DNA of 64,000 nt from Planctomycetota bacterium (GCA_016794565.1 JAEUHQ010000128.1:1-64000), one strand, 5' to 3'; counted from the first letter of the stretch, positions 50,739-60,355 are shown. Program-made: numbers and translations. Notes: generated from the sequence alone by a model not told the origin.

Positions 50739-51494
50739 TCACTGCGCCGTGAAGCCGCCGTCGACGGCGATGGTCTGCCCGGTGACGAACGACGCCTGCG
50801 GCGAACTCAGCCACACGACCGCGTCCGCGATCTCCTCGGGCTTGCCGACCCGGCCGATCGGGTGCAGGGAGGCCAGGAGGTCGCGCGGCACCGACTCGGT
50901 GAACCGGTCGAACATCGGCGTCTCGATGGCCGCCGGCGCCACCGCGTTCACCCGGATGCCCTGCTTCGCGTACTCGAGCGCCGCGTTCTTCGTGAGGCCG
51001 ATCACCGCGTGTTTGCTCGCGACGTAGGGCCCCGCGCCCGGCATGCCGATCAGGCCGGCGACCGAACTCGTGTTGACGATCACGCCGCCGCCGCCGCGCA
51101 GCATCGCCGGGATCTCGTGCTTCAGGCTCAGGTAGACGCCCTTCACGTTGATCGCGAACACACGATCGAAGTCGGCGTCGTCCTGTTCGGCGGTCGGCTT
51201 CACGACCGCGCTCTCGATGCCGGCGTTGTTGAACGCGATGTCGAGGCGGCCATGGGCGCGCAGTGTCGCCGCGACGAGGTTCTTCACGTCCGCGTCGTTC
51301 GCGACGTCCGCGCGGACGAAGGTGGCGGTGCCGCCGGCCTTCTCGATCAGGGCGACGGTCTCCTTGCCTTCCTTCTCGCGACGTCCGCTGACGACGACCT
51401 TGGCGCCGGCGCGGGCGTAGGCGATGGCGGTCGCGCGGCCGATGCCGCTGGTTCCGCCGGTGACGAGTGCAATCTTGTCCTGCAGGGTCTTCAT
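50739..51494 (-). CDS. Short-chain dehydrogenase/reductase (SDR)
   Basis: 251 residues. All classical SDR motifs are present: Thr-Gly-Gly-Thr-Ser-Gly-Ile-Gly, Phe-Asn-Asn-Ala-Gly-Ile, Ser-Ser of Val-Asn-Thr-Ser-Ser-Val-Ala, Tyr-Val-Ala-Ser-Lys and Val-Ala-Pro-Ala-Ala-Ile. Similar enzymes reduce cyclohexanone-, glucose- or acyl-type carbonyls; the substrate cannot be told. It lies downstream of a TetR gene on the same strand, and a TetR-like palindrome sits 26 bp before its start, over a TTGACC -35-like sequence, so regulation by that TetR is likely. Confidence 0.88.
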   Translation of the reverse strand: MKTLQDKIALVTGGTSGIGRATAIAYARAGAKVVVSGRREKEGKETVALIEKAGGTATFVRADVANDADVKNLVAATLRAHGRLDIAFNNAGIESAVVKPTAEQDDADFDRVFAINVKGVYLSLKHEIPAMLRGGGGVIVNTSSVAGLIGMPGAGPYVASKHAVIGLTKNAALEYAKQGIRVNAVAPAAIETPMFDRFTESVPRDLLASLHPIGRVGKPEEIADAVVWLSSPQASFVTGQTIAVDGGFTAQ

Positions 51495-51520
51495 GGTTCT
51501 GTTCGGGTTCGGTCATTCCG

Positions 51521-51532
51521 GACCGATCGGTC
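51521..51532. promoter_or_regulatory. Putative TetR operator upstream of the SDR gene
   Basis: GACCGATCGGTC is a perfect 12-bp palindrome of the form often bound by TetR proteins. Read toward the SDR gene, it overlaps TTGACC, a -35-like hexamer. The sub-sequence GATCGGTCA (51525-51533) recurs with one change as GAACGGTCA (52181-52189) in the promoter of the tetR gene. Confidence 0.55.
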
Positions 51533-51582
51533 AAAAATTGATCGGAGAAGAGCGGAGGGAGTGGATCGGTGGACGGGCGGCG

Positions 51583-52164
51583 TCAGCGCGCGAGTGCGGC
51601 GACGGCCTGGTCGCGAAGCGCCTGCAGCTGCCGGCGGGTCGCGCGCTGCTTCCCGAGCACGTTGATCGCGACGACGATCCCGAGCAGGAACGTGGCGAGC
51701 GCGCGCGGGTCGGCCTTGCGCGGGATCTCGCCGAGGGTGCGCGCACGATCGAGCGTGGCCGCGAGCAGCGACTCCATGCGTTCGTGATGCTGGCGCAGCA
51801 GGTCGGCGACCGATTCGTCGTGCGGGGCGAGTTCGATGTTGGCGTTCACGCACAAGCAGCCGCGCCGGCCGTCGCGGGCCGTGTGCCGGAGCACTTCGTC
51901 GAGGAACTCGACGACCGCGCGATACGGCGACGCCGCTCCGGCGAGGTGTGCGGTGAGCTCTTCGAGAGTCTCGTGCTGGTAGCGGCGCAGAGCCGCGAGG
52001 TAGAGCGAGTGCTTGTCGCCGAAGGTCGCGTAGAGGCTCGCCTTCTGGATTCCCATGGCAGCGACCAGGTGCTGCAGCGAAGTCGCGTCGTAGCCACGCT
52101 GCCAGAACACCTCGAGGGCTCTCTGCAGGGCGTCGTCGACGTCGAACTCCTTGGGGCGGGCCAC
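51583..52164 (-). CDS. TetR-family repressor
   Basis: 193 residues from GTG 52164, giving the usual Val/Met-Ala-Arg-Pro-Lys-Glu-Phe-Asp start; the frame continues upstream but would cover the promoter. The helix-turn-helix reads Ala-Leu-Glu-Val-Phe-Trp-Gln-Arg-Gly-Tyr, Thr-Ser-Leu-Gln-His-Leu and Lys-Ala-Ser-Leu-Tyr-Ala-Thr-Phe-Gly-Asp-Lys. The C-terminal domain has a Cys-Leu-Cys-Val-Asn-Ala-Asn segment, seen in the AcrR/YxaF-like subgroup. It likely represses itself and the SDR gene 88 bp downstream; operator-like sites are found before both genes. Confidence 0.85.
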   Translation of the reverse strand: MARPKEFDVDDALQRALEVFWQRGYDATSLQHLVAAMGIQKASLYATFGDKHSLYLAALRRYQHETLEELTAHLAGAASPYRAVVEFLDEVLRHTARDGRRGCLCVNANIELAPHDESVADLLRQHHERMESLLAATLDRARTLGEIPRKADPRALATFLLGIVVAINVLGKQRATRRQLQALRDQAVAALAR

Positions 52165-52174
52165 GAGGGCGCGG

Positions 52175-52202
52175 ATACTAGAACGGTCAGTACGGAATGC
52201 AA
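52175..52202 (-). promoter_or_regulatory. Promoter of the tetR gene with operator-like half-site
   Basis: On the minus strand, TTGCAT and TAGTAT are 16 nt apart and lie just before the GTG at 52164. The spacer holds TGACCGTTC, matching the TGACCGATC half of the palindrome before the SDR gene at 8 of 9 positions. The promoter call is inference from sequence. Confidence 0.45.
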
Positions 52203-52524
52203 GCCGCTTCCGAGGTCGATGCACCCCGGACCGTCGCCGGCGCCCGCGATCGTCTCGCGCGGTCCGCCGCGCCGAGGTTGCCTCGTGCGGGTGCGCAGCG
52301 GGAGTCCGGCGGTGTCCCGGGTCGCGTCGTGGTGCTCACGCGCGTTCGGCCGGCTGGCATGCAACGGGCGAGAGCGCGCGACCCGTCGGCGAACGAGGCG
52401 TGCAAACCTGCGGTTGAGGCGTCGGCTCGCCGCGGGCTTTTGGTACCTTGTCGGGCTGCCCTGGTCGGGCGGCGGCGGTTCCACTCTTGGCGTCGACACA
52501 CGACCGGCCGACACGAGACCCGCG

Positions 52525-55500
52525 TTGACCACCGATCCACAGTCCAGCCGACGACCGGCGCCGCGATGGCTGCGTCGCACGCTGCGCGTGCTGCTCATCG
52601 GCCTCTCGGCGCTGCTCGTGCTGCTGGTGATCGTCTGGTGTTTCCGCCGGCAACTGCTCGTGCCGGTCCTGCGGCCGCGGCTCGAGGCGATGATCCGGCA
52701 GGCGGTGCAGGCAGAGCGCGTGTCGATCGGCGCCGTGGGCGGCGACTGGCTCACCGGCATCGAGGTCGGCGACCTCGAGATCGCAGGTGCCGCGGCGCCG
52801 CCGATGTCCCTTCGTGGTGCCCGGATCGAAGCCGGATACTCGTTGTGGGACCTGTGGCGCGGCGACCCCCGCGGCCTGCGCGTCGCCAGGATCACGGTTG
52901 CCGAGGCCGATCTCGATCTGCGGACGGCGCTCGGCGAACCCGAACCCGAACCCGAACGCGAACGCGAATGCGCCGCGGGTGGCGCCTTCGACTTCGGATC
53001 GCTCGAGCCGTTGCTTCGTCTCTGCGCAGGCGGGGCCAGCGTGCACGTCGCGATGCTGCGTCTGCAGGCGCCCCAGGGGGAACGCGCCGGGCCGCTGATG
53101 CTCGAACTGCGCCCGGGCACCGAGGCGCGCGAACTGGTCGCGAGTTTGGCCGGCGTCGACCTGGAGGTGCGGATGGCCGCGGCGTCGCCGGCAACTGCGC
53201 CGATCACGGCCCGCGTCGACGTGCGGGACCCGGGGGCGTTGCTGGACCTGTTCGGCCTCGGCGCGGGCGTGCGGGGCGGTTCGATGCACGCCGAGGTCGA
53301 CGTTCGCGGCGAGCCTTGGCGCCTCGACACGCGCGTCGACCTGACCGATCTCGTGCACGGCGGCCAGCGTCTCGCCTCGAGCCACGTCGTTGCCCACCTG
53401 GACGGCGGCGGACTCGCCGTCGAGAGTGCATCGATCGATCTGCCCGGGGTCGCTGCCGAACTGCGGGCAGTGAGCGTGCCGGGTGTGTTCGCGGGCGGTG
53501 CCGACCTGTGGCAGGGCCTCACGGGACGGTTCGCCGTGCGCATCGACGACTTGTCGGACCACGCGGCTCTCCTGCCGGCCTCCTGGCGCACGCTGCTGCC
53601 GATCCGCGGCGAACTGCGCGGCGACGCCGAGAACGGCCGTCTCCGGTTGAACCCGTGCCATCTCACCGCGCGCGGCGCCGACCTGCAGATCGAACGCGGT
53701 TCGTTCCCTCTGGTCAGCGCCGACTGGCGGGTCGCCGAGGGTTCGCTGCGCGGGACGCTGACCCTCGACGGGTTCACCCAGGACCTGCCGTGGCTCGGCA
53801 CCACCACGGCCAACGGGCGCGTGGTCGTCACGGTGTCCGGCAGTGCGCGGGCCCCGCACGCCGCGGCCGAGATCGATCTGGGTGCGTGCCGGAGTGCGCG
53901 CGGATCGCTGGCTGTCGCGCGCGGCACGGTGCGGATCGACACCGATGCGATCGTGGCCGAGCGACTGCGGGTCGAGGATCTGCGGATCGCGGCCGTGGCC
54001 GGCGAGGCTTCGACGCACGTCACGGTCGACGCGACCTGTCGGTTGCGCGACGGCGAGGTCGATCCCGACTCGCTGCGCACGCACATCGAAGCGTCCAGCG
54101 CGGTGCTCGCGGACCTGCTGGCGCCGCACTTCGCCGAGGCAGGGTTCGGTCCGGCGCCGTCCGGCGAAGCGACGCTCGAACTGGTCGCGCGGCACGACGC
54201 GGGCGGCCTCGCGATCGACGCGTTGCGCCTCCGCACCGCGGCGTCCTCACCGATCCGGATCGACCTCGTCGGCGAAGGCGTGCTGCCGCTGCACTGGTCG
54301 GGCGCGGCGCTGCGAGCCGTGGATGCGGGCGAGTTCGTGCTGCGCGCCCGAGTCGAGCGGCCGGCCGCCGAAGCGCTGCCGGCGCTCGCGTTCCAGGGCA
54401 CGTTGCAGCTCGATGCTCGCTCGGCGAGCGCACGCGAACTCGTCGTCACGATGGGCGAGGCTTCGGTGCACGGCGAGATCGTGGCGGGCCAGGGATTCGC
54501 CGCGCTGCTCGACCCCGCCGTCGACTTCGCGGCGACGGCGCTGCGCGGCGAACTGTCCTTCGACGCCGTCGATCTGGCGGCGCTGCCCGCGAGCTGGTTT
54601 CCCGGCCTCGCGCTGCGCGGCAGGCTCACCGGTTCGTTGCGCGCCGCCGGCCCTGCCGGTCGGCTCGAACCTGAGATGCATGTGTCGTGGACCGAAGGCA
54701 GCCTGCAGGGTGGGGGCGTGCCGACCCTCATGGACGCCGCGGTGCGCATCGAACTGACGCCGGGCGAACCGGCGGCGCCGGCGATGCTGCTCACCGCGAC
54801 CGCGTCGGCTTCGCTCGCGCCCGAGTTCGCGCCCGACCGCGCGATCGCCCTCGCGTTCCGCCTGCGGTGCGACGAGAACGGCACGGTACTGGAGCCGACG
54901 ACCCTGAAGGTCGGCGGCGGCGAGGTCGCGATCGACCTCGCTTCGAACCTGCGGCGTGCCGATGTGCGCGCGCTGCTCGGCGGCGGCGGCGCGATCGGCG
55001 ACGCCACCCTGACCGGGACGATCGGCCTGCGCGCGTTCTCACTCGCCCAACTGCCGTCCGCGTGGGGCGGCAGCGGCGCGCTGCGCGGCGTCGTCGAGGG
55101 GGACGTCGTGCTGGACGGAACGCTCGCGAGCGTCGCCGGCCCGGCGATCGTCCGCAGCGGCACACTGCGGGTGCGCGACGGAGAGGGGAAGTTCGGCAAC
55201 CTGCCGCGGCTCGAGCACGTGGCGGCGGAAGTCGGGTTCACGCCGGGCGAACTGGCGCTGCGTTCGTTCACGGGAACGCTCGGTGCGGGCCGCCTCGAGT
55301 CGCAGGGCACGCTGCGCGCGCGCGGCGCGTCGTTCGCCGAATCCTGGGACGATGCCGCGCTCGACTTCCGACTCGCCGGAGACGACGTGCTGCTCTATCG
55401 CGCCGACGGCACCAAGGTGCGAGCCACCCTGAACGTCACCGCCACCGGCACCCTGCGGGCGATCGCGGTGGCGGGCGACGTCGAACTGGGGCGCGGCAGC

Positions 55501-56262
55501 AAGTTCGTGCGCCGCCTGTCTCTGCTTCCCGATCTCAGCGCCCGCGGCGGAGCCACCGCGCAGCAGGGGTTCACGTTGTTCGAGGTGCCGCCGCCGATCG
55601 GCGATCGCGTCACGTTCGACGTCGCGATCCAGACGCGCGAAGCCTTCGAGGTGCGAACGTCCGTGGTCGACGGCGACATCGAAGTCGCCGCGCGCCTGCG
55701 CGGCACGGCCGCCGCACCGCGGCTCGAGGGCAACCTGTCGGTGCAGGGCGGCACGTTGCGATTCCCGGGCGCCAACCTGCGGATCGAGAGCGGTCTCCTG
55801 ACCTTCTCACCGAGCGAACCGTCGTTCCCGCAGTTGCTGCTCCAGGCCGAAGGCAAGCGCATGGGCATCGCGGTGTCGATGGCGGTCAGCGGTCGCTACG
55901 ACCGACCGCAGGTCGTGTTGTCGTCGGTGCCGCCGCTGCCGCCGGAGGATCTCGTCGTGCTGCTCTCGACCGGTCAGCTGCCGAGCACGCTCGCGGGGCG
56001 CGGGTCCGAAGGGCAGGCGCGTTTCGTGGGCGGTTACCTCGCGAAGGAGATCTTCGAGAGCTACTTCGGCAGCGACAGCACGGAGAAGGGCAGCAGTGCG
56101 TTCGATCGCCTGACGATCGAGAGTGGCCGCGAGGTGAGCAAGAACGGCGTCGAGAGCGTGCTGGTCGAGTACGAACTGCTCCCGGACTTCGCGGTGCAGG
56201 CGGAGCGCGACCAGCACGAGGACTACAACCTGGGCCTGGTGCTGCGATTCCGGTTCCGATGA
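52525..56262 (+). CDS. tamB: TamB-like translocation/assembly or lipid-transport protein
   Basis: 1245 residues from TTG 52525 (Thr-Thr-Asp-Pro-Gln follows); no better start is near. A basic N-terminus and one transmembrane helix (about 20-42) precede the AsmA/TamB-type beta-rich body. It repeats Val-Arg-Ile-Glu, Leu-Arg-Gly-x-Leu and Gly-x-Val-x-Val strands over about 1100 residues, forming a long beta-taco groove. A Glu-Pro/Glu-Arg tandem (about 138-148) is an odd insert. The C-terminal DUF490 domain ends in Leu-Gly-Leu-Val-Leu-Arg-Phe-Arg. It overlaps the Omp85 gene by four bases. It should bridge inner and outer membrane, with roles in barrel assembly or phospholipid transport. Confidence 0.85.
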   Translation: MTTDPQSSRRPAPRWLRRTLRVLLIGLSALLVLLVIVWCFRRQLLVPVLRPRLEAMIRQAVQAERVSIGAVGGDWLTGIEVGDLEIAGAAAPPMSLRGARIEAGYSLWDLWRGDPRGLRVARITVAEADLDLRTALGEPEPEPERERECAAGGAFDFGSLEPLLRLCAGGASVHVAMLRLQAPQGERAGPLMLELRPGTEARELVASLAGVDLEVRMAAASPATAPITARVDVRDPGALLDLFGLGAGVRGGSMHAEVDVRGEPWRLDTRVDLTDLVHGGQRLASSHVVAHLDGGGLAVESASIDLPGVAAELRAVSVPGVFAGGADLWQGLTGRFAVRIDDLSDHAALLPASWRTLLPIRGELRGDAENGRLRLNPCHLTARGADLQIERGSFPLVSADWRVAEGSLRGTLTLDGFTQDLPWLGTTTANGRVVVTVSGSARAPHAAAEIDLGACRSARGSLAVARGTVRIDTDAIVAERLRVEDLRIAAVAGEASTHVTVDATCRLRDGEVDPDSLRTHIEASSAVLADLLAPHFAEAGFGPAPSGEATLELVARHDAGGLAIDALRLRTAASSPIRIDLVGEGVLPLHWSGAALRAVDAGEFVLRARVERPAAEALPALAFQGTLQLDARSASARELVVTMGEASVHGEIVAGQGFAALLDPAVDFAATALRGELSFDAVDLAALPASWFPGLALRGRLTGSLRAAGPAGRLEPEMHVSWTEGSLQGGGVPTLMDAAVRIELTPGEPAAPAMLLTATASASLAPEFAPDRAIALAFRLRCDENGTVLEPTTLKVGGGEVAIDLASNLRRADVRALLGGGGAIGDATLTGTIGLRAFSLAQLPSAWGGSGALRGVVEGDVVLDGTLASVAGPAIVRSGTLRVRDGEGKFGNLPRLEHVAAEVGFTPGELALRSFTGTLGAGRLESQGTLRARGASFAESWDDAALDFRLAGDDVLLYRADGTKVRATLNVTATGTLRAIAVAGDVELGRGSKFVRRLSLLPDLSARGGATAQQGFTLFEVPPPIGDRVTFDVAIQTREAFEVRTSVVDGDIEVAARLRGTAAAPRLEGNLSVQGGTLRFPGANLRIESGLLTFSPSEPSFPQLLLQAEGKRMGIAVSMAVSGRYDRPQVVLSSVPPLPPEDLVVLLSTGQLPSTLAGRGSEGQARFVGGYLAKEIFESYFGSDSTEKGSSAFDRLTIESGREVSKNGVESVLVEYELLPDFAVQAERDQHEDYNLGLVLRFRFR

Positions 56263-58349
56263 GCGTCGTCGTCCGCCGCGAATCTCGAGGCCTCCCGTTC
56301 GCCCTCCTGCTCTGCGCGGGATGCAGCGTGCTGGACCCGGGCTACCTGGCGGACACGCCGGGCCGCTCCGGCAGGCCCCCGGTCGAAGTGACGGTCGACG
56401 TCGTCGGCAACGACGGCCTCGGCGAGGGTCTGCTGCGGAAACAGGCCGAGGACCACCTGTTCGATCTGTCGCGCGATCCGACCCGCGAGTCGGCAGCCTA
56501 CGACGCCGCCATCGAGATCGAGGATCGTTATCGCAGCGAGGGCTACCCCGTCGCGAAGGTGCGCTACGAGTACACGCCGCCGGCCGACGAGGGGCCGTGG
56601 CCCGCGGCAGTGCACGTGCGGTTCGTCGTGGAGGAGGGGCCGCTGGTCACCGTCGAGATGACGTTGCGCGGCAACGTCGCGTTCGGCACCGCCGAGCTGC
56701 TGTCCCTGTGGACCCGAAAGCGCGTCGGCGCACTGAGCCTCGGCGGCACGGCGTTCGTCGAGGCCGAAGTGCATGCGTTCGCCGAGCAGCTGCGCACGTT
56801 CTATCGCGGCCACGGCCGCCTCGACGCGACGGTCGACGAGCCTCGCATCGAGGTGGACCTCGCCCGAGCCTCCGCCAAGGTCGCAATCGAGATCCGCGAA
56901 GGACCCGTGCACACCATCGCTGCAGTCGATGTCGCGCCGGCGTTGCGCGAACTCCTCGGCGACGAACTGCCGCCGCCGCCGGTCGGTGCGATCTACACGC
57001 CGGCGGCGGCGGAGGACTATCGCGTCGCGCTGCGCTCCGCGCTGCGTCACCTCGGGCATGCCGATCCGCGCCTCGACGTCGAGGCGACGCCGATCGCCGG
57101 TGCGCCCGCCACGTGGCACGTGCGCGTCGACGGCGACGCCGGGCCCGTCAGCACCATCGCGTCGGTGATCGTCCGCGGGAACGACAAGACGATGGATGCG
57201 GTGGTCCTCGGCAAGATCGATCTCGCGGCGGGAGATCGCTACGACGGCGCGAAGATCGACGACGGCCTGCGGCGCCTCTATCGCGGCGGTCTCTTCCGCA
57301 AGGTCACGGTGCTCGAGACTCCGGTCGCGAACGACGCCGAACGGATCGATCTGGCGGTCCAGGTGGACGAGAATCCGTCGCGGGCGCTCGAGTTCCTGGC
57401 GGGCTACGGCTCGTACGAGCAACTGCGCGGCGGCCTTCGCTTCGAGGAGCGCAACCTGCTCGGCACCGGCCGCGGCATCGCGTTCGACAACCGCCTGTCC
57501 ATGAAGGGTTACTCCACCGGGGTCACCGCGACGGACGACGACTTTCTCGGCACCGGTTCGACGCTGAGCGTGGGCGCGGAGTACTTCCGCCGCGAGGAGC
57601 CGTCGTTCACCGACGAAGCGGCCGGCACGACCACGGCGCTCGCGCATCCGCTGGCGGAGGGTCTGACGGCGCGCATCGGCTACACCTATCGCAACCGCAC
57701 GGGCGCCAGCGCCTTCACCGCGCTGCCGCGCGACCAGCTCGTCGACTACGTCGAGGGCAAGGTGTTCGTCGAGTTGCGCAACGACCGGCGGGACAACCTG
57801 CTCTTCCCGCGGCGCGGACATGCCGAGTTCCTCTCGTTCGAGAGCCTCGATCCGGCGTTCGGCTCGAGCGTCGATCTGGACCGGCTGTCGTTCCGCACCG
57901 CGCTGCACTTCGCCCTTTGGGAGCCGGTGCACCTCGTGCTGCGCAGCGAGCAGAGTGCCCTGTGGCCGCACGAGGGCGGCGCGCTGGTGCCGTTGCAGGA
58001 GCGCTGGTTCAGCGGCGGCGAGAGCTCGGTGCGGTCGTACCGCGAGTCGCAGCTCGGCCCGCGGGACGCCGAGGGCAACCCGGTCGGCGGCCAGTTCGCG
58101 AACCTCTTCGGGGCCGAAATCCGGTTCCCGATCTGGAGGACGCTCGAAGCCGCTGTGTTCGCCGATGCCGGCAACGTCGGCGCCCGCGTACAGGACTTCT
58201 CGCTCGACGACATGGGCTACGGCGTCGGTGCCGGCCTTCGGCTCCTGTTGCCGATCGGACCGGTCCGTCTGGACTCGGCGTGGAACCCGGATCCGCTGCC
58301 GGACGAGCGCGGCTGGGTGCTGCATCTGGCCGTCGGCTACCCGTTCTGA
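56259..58349 (+). CDS. Omp85-family outer-membrane protein with lipobox (TamA/TamL-like)
   Basis: 696 residues. The N-terminus has Leu-Leu-Leu-Cys-Ala-Gly-Cys, a lipoprotein lipobox, unlike Escherichia coli TamA but like the TamL lipoproteins of Bacteroidota. Three or so POTRA domains follow (about 45-340; Val-Arg-Gly-Asn-Asp-Lys and Asp-Gly-Leu-Arg-Arg-Leu-Tyr-Arg-Gly-Gly-Leu-Phe are clear in the last). The barrel (about 350-696) has Glu-Glu-Arg-Asn-Leu-Leu-Gly-Thr-Gly, the loop 6 Val-Arg-Ser-Tyr motif (here Ser-Val-Arg-Ser-Tyr-Arg-Glu-Ser) and the C-terminal Phe. Together with the overlapping tamB-like gene it forms a TAM-like pair. Confidence 0.9.
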   Translation: MSVVVRRESRGLPFALLLCAGCSVLDPGYLADTPGRSGRPPVEVTVDVVGNDGLGEGLLRKQAEDHLFDLSRDPTRESAAYDAAIEIEDRYRSEGYPVAKVRYEYTPPADEGPWPAAVHVRFVVEEGPLVTVEMTLRGNVAFGTAELLSLWTRKRVGALSLGGTAFVEAEVHAFAEQLRTFYRGHGRLDATVDEPRIEVDLARASAKVAIEIREGPVHTIAAVDVAPALRELLGDELPPPPVGAIYTPAAAEDYRVALRSALRHLGHADPRLDVEATPIAGAPATWHVRVDGDAGPVSTIASVIVRGNDKTMDAVVLGKIDLAAGDRYDGAKIDDGLRRLYRGGLFRKVTVLETPVANDAERIDLAVQVDENPSRALEFLAGYGSYEQLRGGLRFEERNLLGTGRGIAFDNRLSMKGYSTGVTATDDDFLGTGSTLSVGAEYFRREEPSFTDEAAGTTTALAHPLAEGLTARIGYTYRNRTGASAFTALPRDQLVDYVEGKVFVELRNDRRDNLLFPRRGHAEFLSFESLDPAFGSSVDLDRLSFRTALHFALWEPVHLVLRSEQSALWPHEGGALVPLQERWFSGGESSVRSYRESQLGPRDAEGNPVGGQFANLFGAEIRFPIWRTLEAAVFADAGNVGARVQDFSLDDMGYGVGAGLRLLLPIGPVRLDSAWNPDPLPDERGWVLHLAVGYPF

Positions 58350-58450
58350 CCCCGACGCCGGGCGCTGCTGCGTTCCGCGGCGGACCTCGCACGGCCGCGG
58401 CTCGCCGGCGCAGCGGTTGACCCGTGCGCAGCGATGCACGAGACTCCGGT

Positions 58451-60355
58451 ATGTACTCCGCGCCCGCCTCGTCCGAGCCACTGCCCGATTCCGACTCCGA
58501 GGCGACTCCCGTCGATGCCTTTGCCGCGGTTCCGGCCGCACTCGTCGCCGCCCTTCGCCGGCGCGGTTTCACGCAGCTCACCGAGGTGCAGAAGGCGATC
58601 CTCGCCGCTGACGACGGCGCTCGCGACCTGCGCATCTCGTCGCAGACCGGTTCGGGCAAGACCGTGGCCATCGGCTTCGCGCTGGCCTCGCAGCTCGACG
58701 ATCCTGCGCGCGTCGGACCGACCACGCTGCTCGTCACGCCGACGCGCGAGCTGGCGGCGCAGGTGCAGGAGGAGATGTCGTGGCTGTTCGCCGACCGGCC
58801 GGGCATCTCCTGCGAAGTCGTGACGGGCGGCACGAGCATCGTGCGCGAACGCACGCAGCTGCGGCGGCGGCCTGCGATCCTCGTCGGTACGCCGGGCCGG
58901 CTGCTCGATCACCTTCGCACCGGCGCGCTCGACCTCGGCTCGGTGCGGCAGCTCGTGCTCGACGAAGCCGATCAGATGCTCGACCTCGGCTTCAAGGACG
59001 AACTCGACGGCATCCTCGAGCAGTTGCCGGAGAAGCGGCGCACGCACCTCGTGTCCGCGACGTTTCCGCACGCGGTGAAGGCGCTCGCCGATCGCTTCCA
59101 GAACGATGCCTTGCACGTCGCGGGCAGCGCCCACGGCGCGGCGCACGCCGACATCGAACACGTTGCGCTCAAGATCGGATCGCGCGATCACTACGCCGTG
59201 CTCGTCAACCTGCTGTTGCTCGCCGGCGACGAACGCACGCTCGTGTTCGTGCGCACCCGCGAGGACACCACCGCGCTGGCCGACAAACTCGCCGCCGACG
59301 GCTTCCTCGTACTGCCGATCAACGGCGAGCTGGCGCAGGCCCAGCGCACGCGCACGCTGCAGGCGTTCCGACGCGGAGCGATCCACACGCTGATCGCGAC
59401 CGACGTCGCGGCGCGCGGGCTCGACATCAACGACGTGACGACGGTCGTGCACGTCGATCCGCCGATCGACCCCGCCACGTACGTGCACCGCAGCGGCCGC
59501 ACGGGCCGCGCGGGCCAGAAGGGACGCAGCGTCATGCTGGTCGTGAAGTCCCGGGAGAGCAGGACCCGGCGCCTCTACTCGGCGGCGAAGGTCGACGCCG
59601 TGTGGGAATCACCGCCCGGCGCCGAAGAGGTCGCCGCGCACCAGCTCGAGCGCGCCGGCGAACGGGCTCGCGCGGCGTTGGCCGCGGCGAGCACGGGAAC
59701 CGCGGCCCAGCGCGAGGCGGCGGTGCGCCTGCTGCAGGGTCGTGACGCGGAACACGTCGTCGCGGTACTGCTCGGGCAGGCCGCGGTGGGTGTGCGCGCG
59801 CCGTTCGAGGTCACCGGGGCGCGGGCGCCGGAGGTTCGTGTGGCGGCGCCTGCGGGCGAGCGAACTGCGGCGCCGCAGCCGCCGGATCCGCCGGTGGCTG
59901 CATCGACGACGCCAGCGCATGGGGTTTCTGCGGCGGAAGCGCCGCCGCCGCTGCCAACGCGCCGCCTGACCGCGGAGCAGCGCGGGCGCTCCGGAGCGTC
60001 GCCGTCGTGGCGGCGCGAAAGCGCGGGAGCGGAGCCGGCGCGTGCAACGGCCGGGCCGACAGTGGTGTCGCCGGGGTTCACGCGCTTCCGGCTCAACTGG
60101 GGTGCCCGCGACGGCGCCGACGCGCGCCGCGTGCTCGCGCACGTGTGCCGGCGCGGCGGTCTCGAGAGCCACATGGTGGGTGCGATCACCGTGCACTTCG
60201 CTGCGACGACGTTCGAAGTCTCGACGGTCGCGGTTCGTTCGTTCCTCGAGCGCGTCAAGCCGCGCGATCGACGCGACCCGCACCTCGTCATCTCGCTCGA
60301 CACGGGCAGGCCGCACGCTGCGGTCCGCAAGCGCGATACGTCCGCCGAAGCCTGA
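58451..60355 (+). CDS. DEAD-box RNA helicase with DbpA-like C-terminal RNA-binding domain
   Basis: 634 residues from ATG 58451 (a GTG at 58424 is possible). The helicase core (about 20-380) is complete: Q motif Gly-Phe-Thr-Gln-Leu-Thr-Glu-Val-Gln, motif I Ser-Gln-Thr-Gly-Ser-Gly-Lys-Thr, Asp-Glu-Ala-Asp, Ser-Ala-Thr, and motif VI His-Arg-Ser-Gly-Arg-Thr-Gly-Arg. A flexible Pro/Ala/Arg-rich linker (about 440-550) leads to a DbpA/CsdA-type RRM-like domain (Phe-Thr-Arg-Phe-Arg-Leu-Asn-Trp, Ser-Phe-Leu-Glu-Arg-Val). In DbpA this domain targets 23S rRNA hairpin 92, so ribosome assembly is a reasonable role. It is a single gene. Confidence 0.88.
   Translation: MYSAPASSEPLPDSDSEATPVDAFAAVPAALVAALRRRGFTQLTEVQKAILAADDGARDLRISSQTGSGKTVAIGFALASQLDDPARVGPTTLLVTPTRELAAQVQEEMSWLFADRPGISCEVVTGGTSIVRERTQLRRRPAILVGTPGRLLDHLRTGALDLGSVRQLVLDEADQMLDLGFKDELDGILEQLPEKRRTHLVSATFPHAVKALADRFQNDALHVAGSAHGAAHADIEHVALKIGSRDHYAVLVNLLLLAGDERTLVFVRTREDTTALADKLAADGFLVLPINGELAQAQRTRTLQAFRRGAIHTLIATDVAARGLDINDVTTVVHVDPPIDPATYVHRSGRTGRAGQKGRSVMLVVKSRESRTRRLYSAAKVDAVWESPPGAEEVAAHQLERAGERARAALAAASTGTAAQREAAVRLLQGRDAEHVVAVLLGQAAVGVRAPFEVTGARAPEVRVAAPAGERTAAPQPPDPPVAASTTPAHGVSAAEAPPPLPTRRLTAEQRGRSGASPSWRRESAGAEPARATAGPTVVSPGFTRFRLNWGARDGADARRVLAHVCRRGGLESHMVGAITVHFAATTFEVSTVAVRSFLERVKPRDRRDPHLVISLDTGRPHAAVRKRDTSAEA

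Noticed and set aside
51424-56262. Extension of the tamB frame upstream to 51424
   Set aside because: The added part is antisense to the tetR gene, is Arg-rich and precedes the membrane helix; TTG 52525 gives a normal N-terminus.
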